Shown here: positions 1 through 8,540 of the stretch, one piece after another | How positions within the stretch are numbered: the first letter of the stretch is position 1 | Layout of the letters: each line of letters starts with the position of its first letter | Origin: Bdellovibrionia bacterium | Lineage (GTDB): Bacteria; Bdellovibrionota; Bdellovibrionia; Bdellovibrionales; UBA1609 | Assembly: GCA_030432925.1 (NCBI GenBank) | Contig: JAUILT010000022.1 | Coordinates: 1-36,848 of the forward strand | Length of the DNA stretch: 36,848 nucleotides | Reading direction: 5' to 3' | Made by a program: the position numbers and the translations under genes | The notes under the pieces: generated by a model | Seen by the model: the letters and a program-made list of their open reading frames with translations, nothing else | Databases searched by the model: none | What the model was told of the DNA's origin: nothing

Positions 1-2
1 GT

Positions 3-338
3 ATTGGTATGGGTAAAGATGGGCAAGCTCAATTACCCATATACATTCAAAATGCCCGGGGACAGAGGATTAAACGTTATAGGCCTATTCACTCCAAAGT
101 GAATGAGCAGCTTTTAAGCCAAATGGCTGAGGAGACTGGTGGTAAGTTCTGGCGAACCACCACATCACAGGCACTTCAAGGTGTGTTTGACGAAATCAAT
201 AGCCTGGAAAGAACTAAAATCGAAGTCAATTCTTATACAAAATATGCAGAACTATTTCCGCGTTGGTTGGAGTGGGCGTTATTTTTGTATCTGGTTTCTT
301 TATTTTTGGCCCGAACTTTTTTACGAAGGGGGCCCTAA
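3..338 (+). CDS. batA: BatA-like von Willebrand factor A protein, C-terminal part (5' truncated by window)
   Basis: The reading frame is open from the window edge, so this is the end of a longer gene. The visible part (about 111 residues) begins GIGMGKDGQAQLPI, matching the late strand of a vWA domain, where BatA/BatB proteins read GxGxxxGxxxP. It ends in a hydrophobic helix (WALFLYLVSLFLARTF) and a short basic tail. The same layout, vWA domain followed by a C-terminal membrane helix, is seen in the complete paralogue that starts 3 bases downstream. The family (aerotolerance operon BatA) anchors a vWA domain facing the periplasm. The MIDAS residues lie outside the window. The assignment to BatA rather than another vWA paralogue rests on gene order batA-batB-batC-batD. 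Confidence 0.85.
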   Translation: MGMGKDGQAQLPIYIQNARGQRIKRYRPIHSKVNEQLLSQMAEETGGKFWRTTTSQALQGVFDEINSLERTKIEVNSYTKYAELFPRWLEWALFLYLVSLFLARTFLRRGP

Positions 339-341
339 GAG

Positions 342-1409
342 ATGAATTTTCGTTTTCAAAACCCGGCAGCTTTTCAATTTTTCTGGCTGATCCCTCTTTT
401 GGTTGGGTTGACTTGGTTTTTGATCCGGTCACAAAGGGCCAAGATTAAAAAGCAGATAGGTGAACGCCTTATTCCTTTTTTGACGGCTTCTGTCTCCGGT
501 TCTAGGCGCTGGTGGAAAGTCCTTCTTGAAGTTTTGGTTTTGGTGGCTTTTGTATTTGCTTTGGCTCGCCCCCAATCTGGTGAGTCCAAAAAGAAAGTAA
601 AAAGTGAAGGCGTGGAGATTATGCTGCTTGTAGATGTTTCTCGCAGTATGTTGGCGGAGGACACTCGTCCCAGCCGGTTGGAGTTGGCAAAAAAAGAATT
701 ATCACGCTTTTTGGATATGATGGAGGGGGATCGAGTAGGACTCATTGCGTTTGCCGGAAGTGCTGTTTTGCTATCACCACTTACCAATGATAAAGCCGCA
801 CTGAAAATGTTTATAGAGTCGTTATCCCCTGAAGCTGTAACTACTCAAGGGACAGAGTTTCGAAAAGCTTTGGACGAGGCGGGGTCTGCCTTGGGACGTG
901 GGGGAGTTGAAGAAACAGATCAGTCTGTTGTCACCCGAGTGATTGTTGTCGCCAGTGATGGTGAAGATAATGAACCGGGAGCCATGGATGCGGCCAAAGA
1001 TCTAGCTCATAGAGGAACACGAATTTTCACTTTGGGGTTTGGTACAGAAAAAGGCGCCCCCATTCCGTTACGAGATGAGCGGGGAGATTTAAGGGGTTAC
1101 AAAAAAGACGCGTCTGGTAAAGTCATTGTCTCGACCACTCAAGGAACTGTTTTAAAGTCTTTAGCCAGCGAGGGGCGGGGAGCTTTTCATCATGTAACCT
1201 TTGGCGGCAATGCGGTGTCCACACTTTATGATGAGATTAAGCAATTGGAACGTTCAGAGTTTGATAATGCAGAAATCACTGATTATGACGAAAACTACCA
1301 GTGGGTTTTACTTTTAGGTCTTCTGGTGGCAGGCATGGAGATTTTTTTGAGAGAACGGCGTAAAACTGGTCGCATCTGGCGTGGACGCTTCGAGGTTTCA
1401 AAGCAATGA
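342..1409 (+). CDS. batB: BatB-like membrane-anchored vWA protein
   Basis: 355 residues. Two N-terminal membrane helices (about 12-29 and 58-76) precede a vWA domain with a complete MIDAS start, DVSRS (Asp98, Ser100, Ser102), and later metal-site segments TTQGTEF and ASDGEDNEPG. A third helix, WVLLLGLLVAGMEIFL, sits near the C terminus and is followed by a basic tail. The length and topology match BatA/BatB proteins of the aerotolerance operon, which are thought to act with a MoxR AAA+ ATPase as an envelope stress or chaperone-like system. MoxR would be expected upstream of the window. The gene starts 3 bases after batA and its stop overlaps the batC start (ATGA at 1406-1409), indicating translational coupling. 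Confidence 0.92.
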   Translation: MNFRFQNPAAFQFFWLIPLLVGLTWFLIRSQRAKIKKQIGERLIPFLTASVSGSRRWWKVLLEVLVLVAFVFALARPQSGESKKKVKSEGVEIMLLVDVSRSMLAEDTRPSRLELAKKELSRFLDMMEGDRVGLIAFAGSAVLLSPLTNDKAALKMFIESLSPEAVTTQGTEFRKALDEAGSALGRGGVEETDQSVVTRVIVVASDGEDNEPGAMDAAKDLAHRGTRIFTLGFGTEKGAPIPLRDERGDLRGYKKDASGKVIVSTTQGTVLKSLASEGRGAFHHVTFGGNAVSTLYDEIKQLERSEFDNAEITDYDENYQWVLLLGLLVAGMEIFLRERRKTGRIWRGRFEVSKQ

Positions 1410-2149
1410 GAAGATTCATCAGGACTTTTCAGCATTGGCTTTTGCTTATTTCATTAAGTTATGGTTTTGGGGCCGATGCTGTATCACCAGAGGCAGTACG
1501 GTTAAATAACAAGGGTGTGGAGTTCTTTCATACAGAACAGTATCATGAGGCTTATAAAAAATTTACTGAGGGTATGGCCGATGAACCGTTAGACCCTTAC
1601 CTACAGTCAAATTTGGGGCATTCTTTTTTGAATAATGAGGAAAAAGAAGAGGCCTTCAAGGCCTTTAAAGCTGCCCATGAGTTGGCAAAGCAAAGTGGTG
1701 ACCACGGGGCTCTTTTTGCCACAACTTTTAACCTAGCTACAATGAAAGCCACCAATGGAGACATTGAAGGAGCGCTTAAAGGTTTTCAGTTCTGCTTGGA
1801 TATGGATCTTTCAGAAGATCATGTAAAACTGGTGCGTGAGAATATAGAAAAAATGTGGAAGACCCAGCAAGGGCAGGGGCAGGGCGGTCAAGATGATCAG
1901 CAGAAAAAAAATAAGGAGCAGCAGGATGGAGAAGGCGAGCAAGACCAACAGCAGCCACCACAAAACCCTTCTCAGGGGGACAAGCAGCAAGAGCAGAAAA
2001 AGAAGAAGCCTAAGCCATTTGACAGCAAGGAATTGAGCAAAGATGATGTTCGTAAAATCCTGGAGGAATTAAAAAACCAGGAGCAAAAAATCCGAGCAGA
2101 AGTTTATGAAGGACAGGGAAAGGAAAGGCCTCGTGATAAAGACTGGTAA
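1406..2149 (+). CDS. batC: BatC-like TPR protein with Gln/Lys-rich tail
   Basis: 247 residues. An N-terminal signal or anchor helix (about 8-24) is followed by tetratricopeptide-like repeats (about 30-150; for example NNKGVEFFHTEQYHEAYKKF and YLQSNLGHSFLNNEEKEEAF). A low-complexity Gln/Asp/Lys-rich linker covers roughly 153-205. The C-terminal segment contains SKDDVRKILEELKNQEQKIR, a conserved-looking helix typical of the end of BatC-type proteins. The TPR part probably mediates protein contacts with BatB and BatD at the inner membrane. The start overlaps batB by 4 bases and the end overlaps batD. The Gln-rich linker is unusually long and hydrophilic but is in frame with no sign of damage. 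Confidence 0.85.
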   Translation: MRRFIRTFQHWLLLISLSYGFGADAVSPEAVRLNNKGVEFFHTEQYHEAYKKFTEGMADEPLDPYLQSNLGHSFLNNEEKEEAFKAFKAAHELAKQSGDHGALFATTFNLATMKATNGDIEGALKGFQFCLDMDLSEDHVKLVRENIEKMWKTQQGQGQGGQDDQQKKNKEQQDGEGEQDQQQPPQNPSQGDKQQEQKKKKPKPFDSKELSKDDVRKILEELKNQEQKIRAEVYEGQGKERPRDKDW

Positions 2150-4013
2150 GTGGTTTTTGCTTTTGATGACATTGGTGATCTCTTCATTATCTCAGGCCGA
2201 GATTAAAGTATTTGCTACTGTGGATCGCAATACTATGAGCATGGGAGATACGTTCACTTATAAAATCACTGTGTCGGCAGAGCGCTCTGTGCCTGCCGGA
2301 GCCCCCCTTCTGCCAGAACTCAAAGACTTTGATCTCATTAACTCTTGGCAGGGAACTGAAAGTCGGAGTTCTTTTGCCAATGGTCAGCTGGAGGTGCAGC
2401 AGTCAAAGATCTATAATTACATGTTGGCTCCTAACAAGGCAGGAACCTTGCAGCTGGGTGGTGCTTCGATTCAAGTGGATGGCAAACATTTTACGACAAA
2501 ACCCATTCGTATAAAGGTAGCCAAAGACGGTGGTGGCTCGAGAAGGCAGGCACCCCGTCATCCCAATGAACCTCAGGACCCATTTCAGGCTATGGAAGAT
2601 GCCTTTTCTCAGTTATTGCAACGGCATCGTGGGGGAAGTAATGGGATTCAGACTCAACCAATCAACCCCAATGAAGCCTTTTTTATACAGGTAGATGTGG
2701 ACAAAACTAAGGTTTATGAAGGAGGGCAGCTCACGGCCTCTTGGTACCTTTATACCCGTGGGCAAATTCGGGACATTGATACTCTTAAGTACCCCAGTTT
2801 AAGTGGTTTTTGGAAAGAGGAAATTGAACTGGCGACTCGATTGAACTTCACTCAGGAAGTTGTCAATGGGATTGTTTATAAAAAAGCTTTATTGGCTTCT
2901 TTTGCCCTGTTTCCCATAAAGCCAGGCAAGGCCAAGGTGGACTCCTATAAGGCTAAGTGTACAGTGATTACGCCTTCTAATTTTGGTTTTGGCAGGCCCT
3001 ATCAATCCACTAAGGTGAGCCAACCTGTTACCATAGAAGTGATGCCTTTACCGGCAGAGGGGAGGCCAGCAGATTTTACTGGTGCTGTTGGCTCTTATGA
3101 AGTGACAACAAGTGTAGACCCTAAAACAGCTAAAGTGAATGAGCCCATTACTATGAAGGTGAAGTTTGAAGGTCGCGGTAATGCCAAACTGATTGATTTG
3201 CCGGCACTGAATTTACCCGCAGCATTGGAGGAGTATGATACCAAGGTGGATTCCAAATATTTCAAGGATGGTCGTAGCTTCAAAGAATTTGAAATACTTT
3301 TGATACCTAGAGAGCCTGGAAACTTTGAAATCCCTGGAGTCAGTGTATCATTGTTTGACCCAGCCACGTCCTCTTTTAATAAGAAGCAGACGGGAGCCAC
3401 TCAACTAAAAATTCTACCTGGAAATGGACAAAGTGTGATTCCTTCTGCACCCATGGCTTCAAACCTTCAGAAGGCTTCGAATGAACCTTATTTGCCAGGT
3501 GTGGTTATGGAGTGGAGGTCCAGTCAGAAATCTCCTTTTACAACTAAGGCATTGGTATGGTCGTCAGCTTACTTTTTAGCGTTTTTATTGTTGGGGTGGA
3601 GATTATGGGTAGAATTTGGTATTGGTCGCAATAAACGAGATTTAGAAAAAATCCTTCAGGTTCGTTTGCAGAAAATCAATAAGAGTTTGGATTCTGGTGA
3701 ATGGCGGGCTGTGGGGGTTCAGAGCACGAACAGCCTTTACTCAGTTTTGGGAGAGATTTCTGGCGAGGGGGGAGGGAGTCATGAGTTGGAAGTTTTGCTG
3801 CAAAAATCTCCTCCATCACTGAGGAGAGAGCTGGCAGAGCCAATGAAAAAGCTGCTGCAGTATTTTGAAACCATCAGTTTTGCTCCCGAAGGTGTTGTAG
3901 GCTCTTTAAAGGAAAAAGCAGAAATGAAAAAACAAGTCCAACTGCTGGAGAAAACTCTTTACCGGGCTATTCAGATCGCGCTAAAAGATCCAGAAGTCCC
4001 CCAGTCGGGCTGA
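2133..4013 (+). CDS. batD: BatD-like aerotolerance protein
   Basis: About 626 residues. I chose the GTG at 2133 because it gives a clean signal peptide (IKTGKWFLLLMTLVISSLSQA, cleavage before EIKV) and is preceded by an AGGAAAGG ribosome binding site. An in-frame ATG at 2106 would add a charged extension. The large periplasmic part is beta-rich, starting FATVDRNTMSMGDTFTYKI, the usual BatD opening, and has repeated immunoglobulin-like sections. A membrane helix (about 480-500, SSAYFLAFLLLGWRLWVEF) is followed by a helical cytoplasmic tail. This is the BatD family organisation, and the gene closes the bat operon with a 17-base overlap with batC. Its biochemical function is not established. Confidence 0.88.
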   Translation: MIKTGKWFLLLMTLVISSLSQAEIKVFATVDRNTMSMGDTFTYKITVSAERSVPAGAPLLPELKDFDLINSWQGTESRSSFANGQLEVQQSKIYNYMLAPNKAGTLQLGGASIQVDGKHFTTKPIRIKVAKDGGGSRRQAPRHPNEPQDPFQAMEDAFSQLLQRHRGGSNGIQTQPINPNEAFFIQVDVDKTKVYEGGQLTASWYLYTRGQIRDIDTLKYPSLSGFWKEEIELATRLNFTQEVVNGIVYKKALLASFALFPIKPGKAKVDSYKAKCTVITPSNFGFGRPYQSTKVSQPVTIEVMPLPAEGRPADFTGAVGSYEVTTSVDPKTAKVNEPITMKVKFEGRGNAKLIDLPALNLPAALEEYDTKVDSKYFKDGRSFKEFEILLIPREPGNFEIPGVSVSLFDPATSSFNKKQTGATQLKILPGNGQSVIPSAPMASNLQKASNEPYLPGVVMEWRSSQKSPFTTKALVWSSAYFLAFLLLGWRLWVEFGIGRNKRDLEKILQVRLQKINKSLDSGEWRAVGVQSTNSLYSVLGEISGEGGGSHELEVLLQKSPPSLRRELAEPMKKLLQYFETISFAPEGVVGSLKEKAEMKKQVQLLEKTLYRAIQIALKDPEVPQSG

Positions 4014-4030
4014 CAAGGAGATCCTGGGCC

Positions 4031-6370
4031 TTGAAAGGTTTAATTTTATTTTTGAGACCGCTTCTAGTTTTAGCTTTTCTCTCAGCGAGTTTGGCTCAGG
4101 CAAAGCTTCGCTCATTTGACCACAGCCTCAGTGAGAGTATTCCGTCTTCTCGTTGGATTTATACAGATGCTTCTAAGCCTCCAGGAAAGGGAGTCATTAA
4201 TAAATTATATCTAGTTAAGAAGGCCCAGGCTGAGGGCAAATGGAGTCGTTGTTATAAGCAAGGGGAAGCTGCTCAGTCTTTGGCTCCCGGGTTGAGGGCG
4301 TGGATTCGAAAAGTTCAACTGGAGTGTCTCAATGAATGGGGACGGGTGGCCCGACAGGCTAGAAAAGAGCTGCAAAAGCTTTTATTGGCTATTGAAAAGT
4401 CAGGTGCTCTCGATCAAGACCCCTCTCGAAAGGTGCTTCTGAAGACGTATTTTAAGAGCCAGTTTCTACTATTAGGTAAAGAGGTGGACTCAGGCTCTAG
4501 AGCCTCTGCCTGGAAGCGCATTGAAAAAATCCAGGTGTGGGAGTCTTATTTAGCTCGGGAGGAATTGGGGGATTTATATTTTCGAGCAGGTGAGTTAGCA
4601 TTTGTGGAGCAAAAATTGATGGGAGCTTATAACTTTTTTAGTCGTAGCCAAAACCACAGAAAACGTCCAGAAATTGAAGACAAACTAAGTATTATTCAAA
4701 AAGCCATGCCTCAACTAAAGGTCGACACGGAGACTCTTAAACCTAAAGACTCTGCCACTACAAATGTAAGCCTTAAATACAGCGAAGAAGAGAACAAACT
4801 TGTTGAGCGTATGCAGCGCTCTTTGGATGCCAAGGATCTTGTTTCAGCCGTTGAAGATGGTGTTCGTATTATTCATAAGTTTCCCGGGAGTGAAAATGCC
4901 GAGTGGGCTGAAGATCAAATATTGAGTGTCTATTTGGGGCTGGTGGGGCAATCAGACCATCGGTTTGAACTGTTTCGTCAGAAAATATTGCGATTTATGA
5001 AAGAAGCAGACCCCAAGCGATTGAAGCACTGGGCTGTTAATGCTTGGGCTCGAGGGGCTTTTGAGGATGCCATTTTGATATCAGAGATGGCACTCAACAA
5101 ACTGTCACCCCATCCTGATGAGAGAAAGCTTTTAATTTTGGCTGCGAACTCCGCAGTCAGCGCTGGCAAGTACTCTATGGCAGAAGAGTACTATAAAAGA
5201 CTCGTCCATGGGCATGGGGGGTCTTCTCAGGCACAGGAAGCCCTATTCCGTTTGGGTTTGTTGTTTTTCAGAAAGCAGAATTATTCACAGAGCGCATTTT
5301 ATATGGAAAAGCTACTGGCCACCGAAGAAGATTCTGATTTTCATTCAAAAGCTATGTACTGGCGTTGGCGAGCTTATCAAAAATTAAATCATAAAGAAGT
5401 CAGTGAGGCTGCAGAATTACTGATTCGTCGTTACCCACTCACCTATTACGGCCTTAGAGCTTGGGCTGAAATAAATGGTGGGCAATTGAACTGGAAAAGA
5501 GATAATGAGAACTCCAAGGGGAGTGTCGAAAAAGCAGAGTTCTTTTTAGCGTCGACAAAACTTCGTGCTTCATTGACTTTTACTCAATTTGAAAATCAGG
5601 CCTGGGAAAGGTTTCGACTGTTATTACGGGCAGGCTGGCTAGAGGAGGCTCAGGAGGAACTGCAAAATTTGCCAGAGCCGGTCAGTCCAGAGCAAAAGAT
5701 TATTTATGCTAAATGGAATGGCAGAGCTATGAACCATTATAGTTCCATTAAAATATTAAATGAAGTGTGGAATGAGAACCCGAGCTTGCGAACCGTTGAG
5801 ACTGTTCGTTTGGCATTCCCATTTGAGTTTGAAGATAAAATTCAAAAACAAGCTCAACGCTACAACCTATCTCCCCACTTGGTTCGTGGCTTGATTTTAC
5901 AAGAAAGCTCTTTTCGTCCCAGAGCAGTGAGCCCTTCCAATGCCTATGGACTTATGCAAATCGTTCCTATGACGGCTCAAGATATTGCTCGTTTTCTGAA
6001 GTGGAAAAAGCCTTTGAGACTTCCAGAGGATATGTTCAATGTGGACCAGAATATTCGTTTTGGCAGTAGCTACCTCAGTCGGATGGTCAATGCCTTTGAT
6101 GGTCATGTGCCCCTAGCTCTGGCAGCCTACAATGCTGGCATTGGACGGATGCGCCGATGGCTCCAGCAGCGACCAGATTTGGGTGTGGATGAAAAAAAAT
6201 TGGATTCTTCACCAGAGAGTGAGATCTGGATTGATGAACTTCCTTGGAAAGAGACTCGTCATTATGTCAAAGCTGTGGTTAGAAACTATTTGATTTATCA
6301 AATGATCTCAGAAGGTAATATCACGCTAAAAAATCCGGTATGGAAGGTTCTAAGTGCTCCTGAAAAGTAA
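4031..6370 (+). CDS. slt: Soluble lytic murein transglycosylase (Slt70-like)
   Basis: 779 residues from a TTG start, with AAGGAG (4015-4020) upstream and a signal peptide ending SASLAQA. The long middle part is alpha-helical with TPR-like repeats, resembling the superhelical ring of Slt70. The C-terminal catalytic domain (about 605-750) carries the lytic transglycosylase motifs: RGLILQESSFRP with catalytic Glu625, AYGLMQIVPMTA, and LALAAYNAGIGRMRRWL. Enzymes of this family cleave the MurNAc-GlcNAc bond of peptidoglycan to give 1,6-anhydro products in the periplasm. It follows batD by 17 bases and may be read through from the bat operon. In a predatory lineage it could act on self or prey peptidoglycan; the sequence alone does not say which. 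Confidence 0.93.
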   Translation: MKGLILFLRPLLVLAFLSASLAQAKLRSFDHSLSESIPSSRWIYTDASKPPGKGVINKLYLVKKAQAEGKWSRCYKQGEAAQSLAPGLRAWIRKVQLECLNEWGRVARQARKELQKLLLAIEKSGALDQDPSRKVLLKTYFKSQFLLLGKEVDSGSRASAWKRIEKIQVWESYLAREELGDLYFRAGELAFVEQKLMGAYNFFSRSQNHRKRPEIEDKLSIIQKAMPQLKVDTETLKPKDSATTNVSLKYSEEENKLVERMQRSLDAKDLVSAVEDGVRIIHKFPGSENAEWAEDQILSVYLGLVGQSDHRFELFRQKILRFMKEADPKRLKHWAVNAWARGAFEDAILISEMALNKLSPHPDERKLLILAANSAVSAGKYSMAEEYYKRLVHGHGGSSQAQEALFRLGLLFFRKQNYSQSAFYMEKLLATEEDSDFHSKAMYWRWRAYQKLNHKEVSEAAELLIRRYPLTYYGLRAWAEINGGQLNWKRDNENSKGSVEKAEFFLASTKLRASLTFTQFENQAWERFRLLLRAGWLEEAQEELQNLPEPVSPEQKIIYAKWNGRAMNHYSSIKILNEVWNENPSLRTVETVRLAFPFEFEDKIQKQAQRYNLSPHLVRGLILQESSFRPRAVSPSNAYGLMQIVPMTAQDIARFLKWKKPLRLPEDMFNVDQNIRFGSSYLSRMVNAFDGHVPLALAAYNAGIGRMRRWLQQRPDLGVDEKKLDSSPESEIWIDELPWKETRHYVKAVVRNYLIYQMISEGNITLKNPVWKVLSAPEK

Positions 6371-6525
6371 ACGACACTAGGCAGCGATGACGCGTTAGAT
6401 CTTTTCTGGCTTTAGGTCGAGGAGAAGACTAGACTTTCCCTTGAGTCTATGGCGCATCTTGTTGCAGGTGGTATTAAGATACTATAAATTAAAGGTTGGA
6501 TGCTATTACTCTTTCTGGGGGCTTT
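6371..6525 (+). promoter_or_regulatory. Intergenic region with promoter candidate for the LysM transglycosylase
   Basis: The 155 bases between the two transglycosylase genes contain TTGTTG (6459-6464), an 18-base spacer and TATAAA (6483-6488), a fair sigma-70-type pair. A short inverted repeat TAGACT/AGTCTA around 6429-6449 has no T-tract, so it is a weak terminator at best. I see no small gene here. Confidence 0.4.
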
Positions 6526-8364
6526 ATGGTTCTGAAGAGATTTCTCTTCGTATTGATAGGTGTGTCTCTCACCTTGGGCTGCAGTTCTATGCAGCGCAGT
6601 TCTTCTGGAAATGAAGAAGCAGCTCGTGAGACGGCCATCAGCAGTTCAGAGGTTTCTTCATCAGATGTGGAATCCCAACTGAGGCAACCTTATAAAAGCT
6701 CTTTAGGAGATGTGCCGCTCACAGATAATAAAATGTCACGTATGTGGGTGAAGTACTTTTTAGGACGAGGGCGTCGACATATGGATCGTTACCTGGCCAG
6801 GTCCTCCCGGTATATTCCAATGATGAAGAATGTCCTCCGTGAAGAGGGGCTCCCTGAGGACCTTGTCTATGTGGCATTGATTGAGTCTGGCTTTAGTCCC
6901 AAGGCCCATTCTCGAGCCAACGCTGTGGGGTATTGGCAATTCATTCGAAGTACTGGTAAGAGTTTTGGACTGCGTATTGACGGTTACATTGATGAAAGAA
7001 GAGATCCGGTTTTGTCGACCCGTGCGGCAGCGGCCTACTTTAAAGCTCTTTACAACCTTTTTGGATCTTGGCATTTGTCGTTGGCAGCTTATAATACTGG
7101 TGAAAACCGGGTTAAAAACCGGGTGATGCGTTACTACACCCGGGACTTTTGGGAGTTAGCTCGTCGAAGAGCTTTACCTCGGGAAACTAGAAATTACGTT
7201 CCTAAGTTTATTGCAGCAGCCATGATTGCCAAGTCGCCAGAATCTTATGGATTTAGCAGTGTTTCTTATGAACAACCACTGGCCTACGATGCTGTAGAGG
7301 CATCAAACCCCATTAGCTTAAAGGCTCTTTCCGCACGATTGGGTGTGGACCACAAAGAGATCCAGCGACTGAATCCCAAATTCCGAGGGGACTATGTGCC
7401 CAATTACAAGGGTGATAAAATGATGATCCGGGTACCAAGAGGATATCAGGCTCAGGCGGTGGCCGCTATTCCAGCAGTCAAAATAGATCGTCCGAAATAC
7501 GTTTACAGAGACCATTATTACTATCGAGTTCGTCGTGGCGATACTTTGGGGCATATTGCTCGTAGGCATAGAACTACGGTGGGGACACTTCGTCGCTTGA
7601 ATGGAATGGGTCGTCGCTCAATGATTCGAATCGGTCAGCGATTGAAAGTTCCTGAGCGTGGTGGGTTTGCTAAGCATCGTGTGGCCGCCTCTAGTTCTTC
7701 TTCAAAAGTTGTCAGTAGTAATGCCTCCTATCATACGGTTCGTCGGGGTGAGAACCTCACTTTGATTGCTCGGAAGTACGGGGTGTCGGTGCAAAGATTG
7801 AAAAGGCTAAATCACCTGAACAAAAGAGCCCTTTTGAGAGTGGGGCAAAGGTTAAAATTAAAAGAGGAGAGCCCTTCTAACTCTGATAGTCGACCCTATA
7901 GAAGTCAGCATGTCGTTCAGCGAGGTGAGAACCTCTCTTTGATTGCCAAAAAATATAGGGTATCTGTTCAGTCCTTAAAGCAAGTGAATCGCTTAGGTCG
8001 TAGATCTATTCTTCGAGTGGGTCAAAAACTGAAGATTCCAGAGGGTAGCAAAACCCCTCAGAAGATGGCTAAAAAAGTGTATCACCAAGTGAAATCAGGT
8101 GAAAATCTGACTCTGATCGCTAGAAAGTACGGAGTCCGTGTTGCGGAACTCCGCAGTGTCAATGACATAGGTAGGAGGTCTGTTTTGTATGTTGGCAAGA
8201 GGCTCAGAGTTCCCGTGGACAATATTCATGTGGTGCAACGGGGAGAGAACCTATCTCTTATTGCGGATAAATATAACATCTCTGTTCATAAAATTGTCAA
8301 AGCCAATAACCTCAGGCAAAAAAGTTTAATCGCCGCTGGTCAGGCATTGGTTATTCCGGATTAA
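6526..8364 (+). CDS. mltD: MltD-like membrane-bound lytic transglycosylase lipoprotein with five LysM repeats
   Basis: About 612 residues from ATG 6526. That start gives a lipoprotein signal, MVLKRFLFVLIGVSLTLGC, with the lipid-modified Cys at position 19; an upstream TTG at 6496 would spoil it. The catalytic domain (about 95-240) shows VALIESGFSPKAHS with catalytic Glu120, AVGYWQFIRSTGK and LSLAAYNTGENRV, the MltD pattern. A degenerate LysM-like stretch (about 255-305) precedes five clear LysM repeats beginning near residues 330, 402, 462, 519 and 567, each opening with a variant of HVVQRGENLSLIA. LysM binds glycan-linked GlcNAc. E. coli MltD has fewer repeats, so this is an expanded version. 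It is likely an outer-membrane lipoprotein acting on peptidoglycan. Confidence 0.93.
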   Translation: MVLKRFLFVLIGVSLTLGCSSMQRSSSGNEEAARETAISSSEVSSSDVESQLRQPYKSSLGDVPLTDNKMSRMWVKYFLGRGRRHMDRYLARSSRYIPMMKNVLREEGLPEDLVYVALIESGFSPKAHSRANAVGYWQFIRSTGKSFGLRIDGYIDERRDPVLSTRAAAAYFKALYNLFGSWHLSLAAYNTGENRVKNRVMRYYTRDFWELARRRALPRETRNYVPKFIAAAMIAKSPESYGFSSVSYEQPLAYDAVEASNPISLKALSARLGVDHKEIQRLNPKFRGDYVPNYKGDKMMIRVPRGYQAQAVAAIPAVKIDRPKYVYRDHYYYRVRRGDTLGHIARRHRTTVGTLRRLNGMGRRSMIRIGQRLKVPERGGFAKHRVAASSSSSKVVSSNASYHTVRRGENLTLIARKYGVSVQRLKRLNHLNKRALLRVGQRLKLKEESPSNSDSRPYRSQHVVQRGENLSLIAKKYRVSVQSLKQVNRLGRRSILRVGQKLKIPEGSKTPQKMAKKVYHQVKSGENLTLIARKYGVRVAELRSVNDIGRRSVLYVGKRLRVPVDNIHVVQRGENLSLIADKYNISVHKIVKANNLRQKSLIAAGQALVIPD

Positions 8365-8383
8365 CAGGTATTTTCGTTGCGCA

Positions 8384-8415
8384 TAAAAAAACCCGCCGTG
8401 TTCCTGACGGCGGGT
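8384..8415 (-). terminator. Strong intrinsic terminator of the c-di-GMP riboswitch RNA
   Basis: On the minus strand, a perfect 9-bp stem ACCCGCCGT/ACGGCGGGT with a 7-base loop is followed directly by seven T residues. The + strand reading lacks a T-tract, so the terminator serves the minus-strand RNA and not the LysM gene that ends at 8364. Confidence 0.95.
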
Positions 8416-8455
8416 AAGAGTTGTTTCCTCTCGTTGTTCATACCAATAGCTTTCT

Positions 8456-8540
8456 CTTTGGCAACCCGGCCAGCGTAGCCCTTAAGGACTTTAGCTCCGA
8501 AGGTTTTGCGTCCCGCCCTTTCGATGACGGTATGCCTTGA
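8456..8540 (-). promoter_or_regulatory. Cyclic di-GMP-I riboswitch aptamer (GEMM-I)
   Basis: Read on the minus strand, the segment matches the GEMM-I core piece by piece. It has AAGGCATACC, then a stem capped by a GAAA tetraloop (ATCGAAAGGGCGG), the highly conserved GGGACGCAAA, CCTTCGGAGCTAAAG, a second hairpin AGTCC-TTAA-GGGCT, and the closing strand GCCGGGTTGCC, which pairs GGCA with TGCC. These correspond in order to the Vibrio cholerae Vc2 aptamer, including the tetraloop and the CTAA receptor-side sequence. The family binds bis-(3'-5')-cyclic di-GMP. Here the aptamer is followed by a 40-base linker and a terminator but no coding sequence, so ordinary cis control of a downstream gene is not evident. 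Confidence 0.93.
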
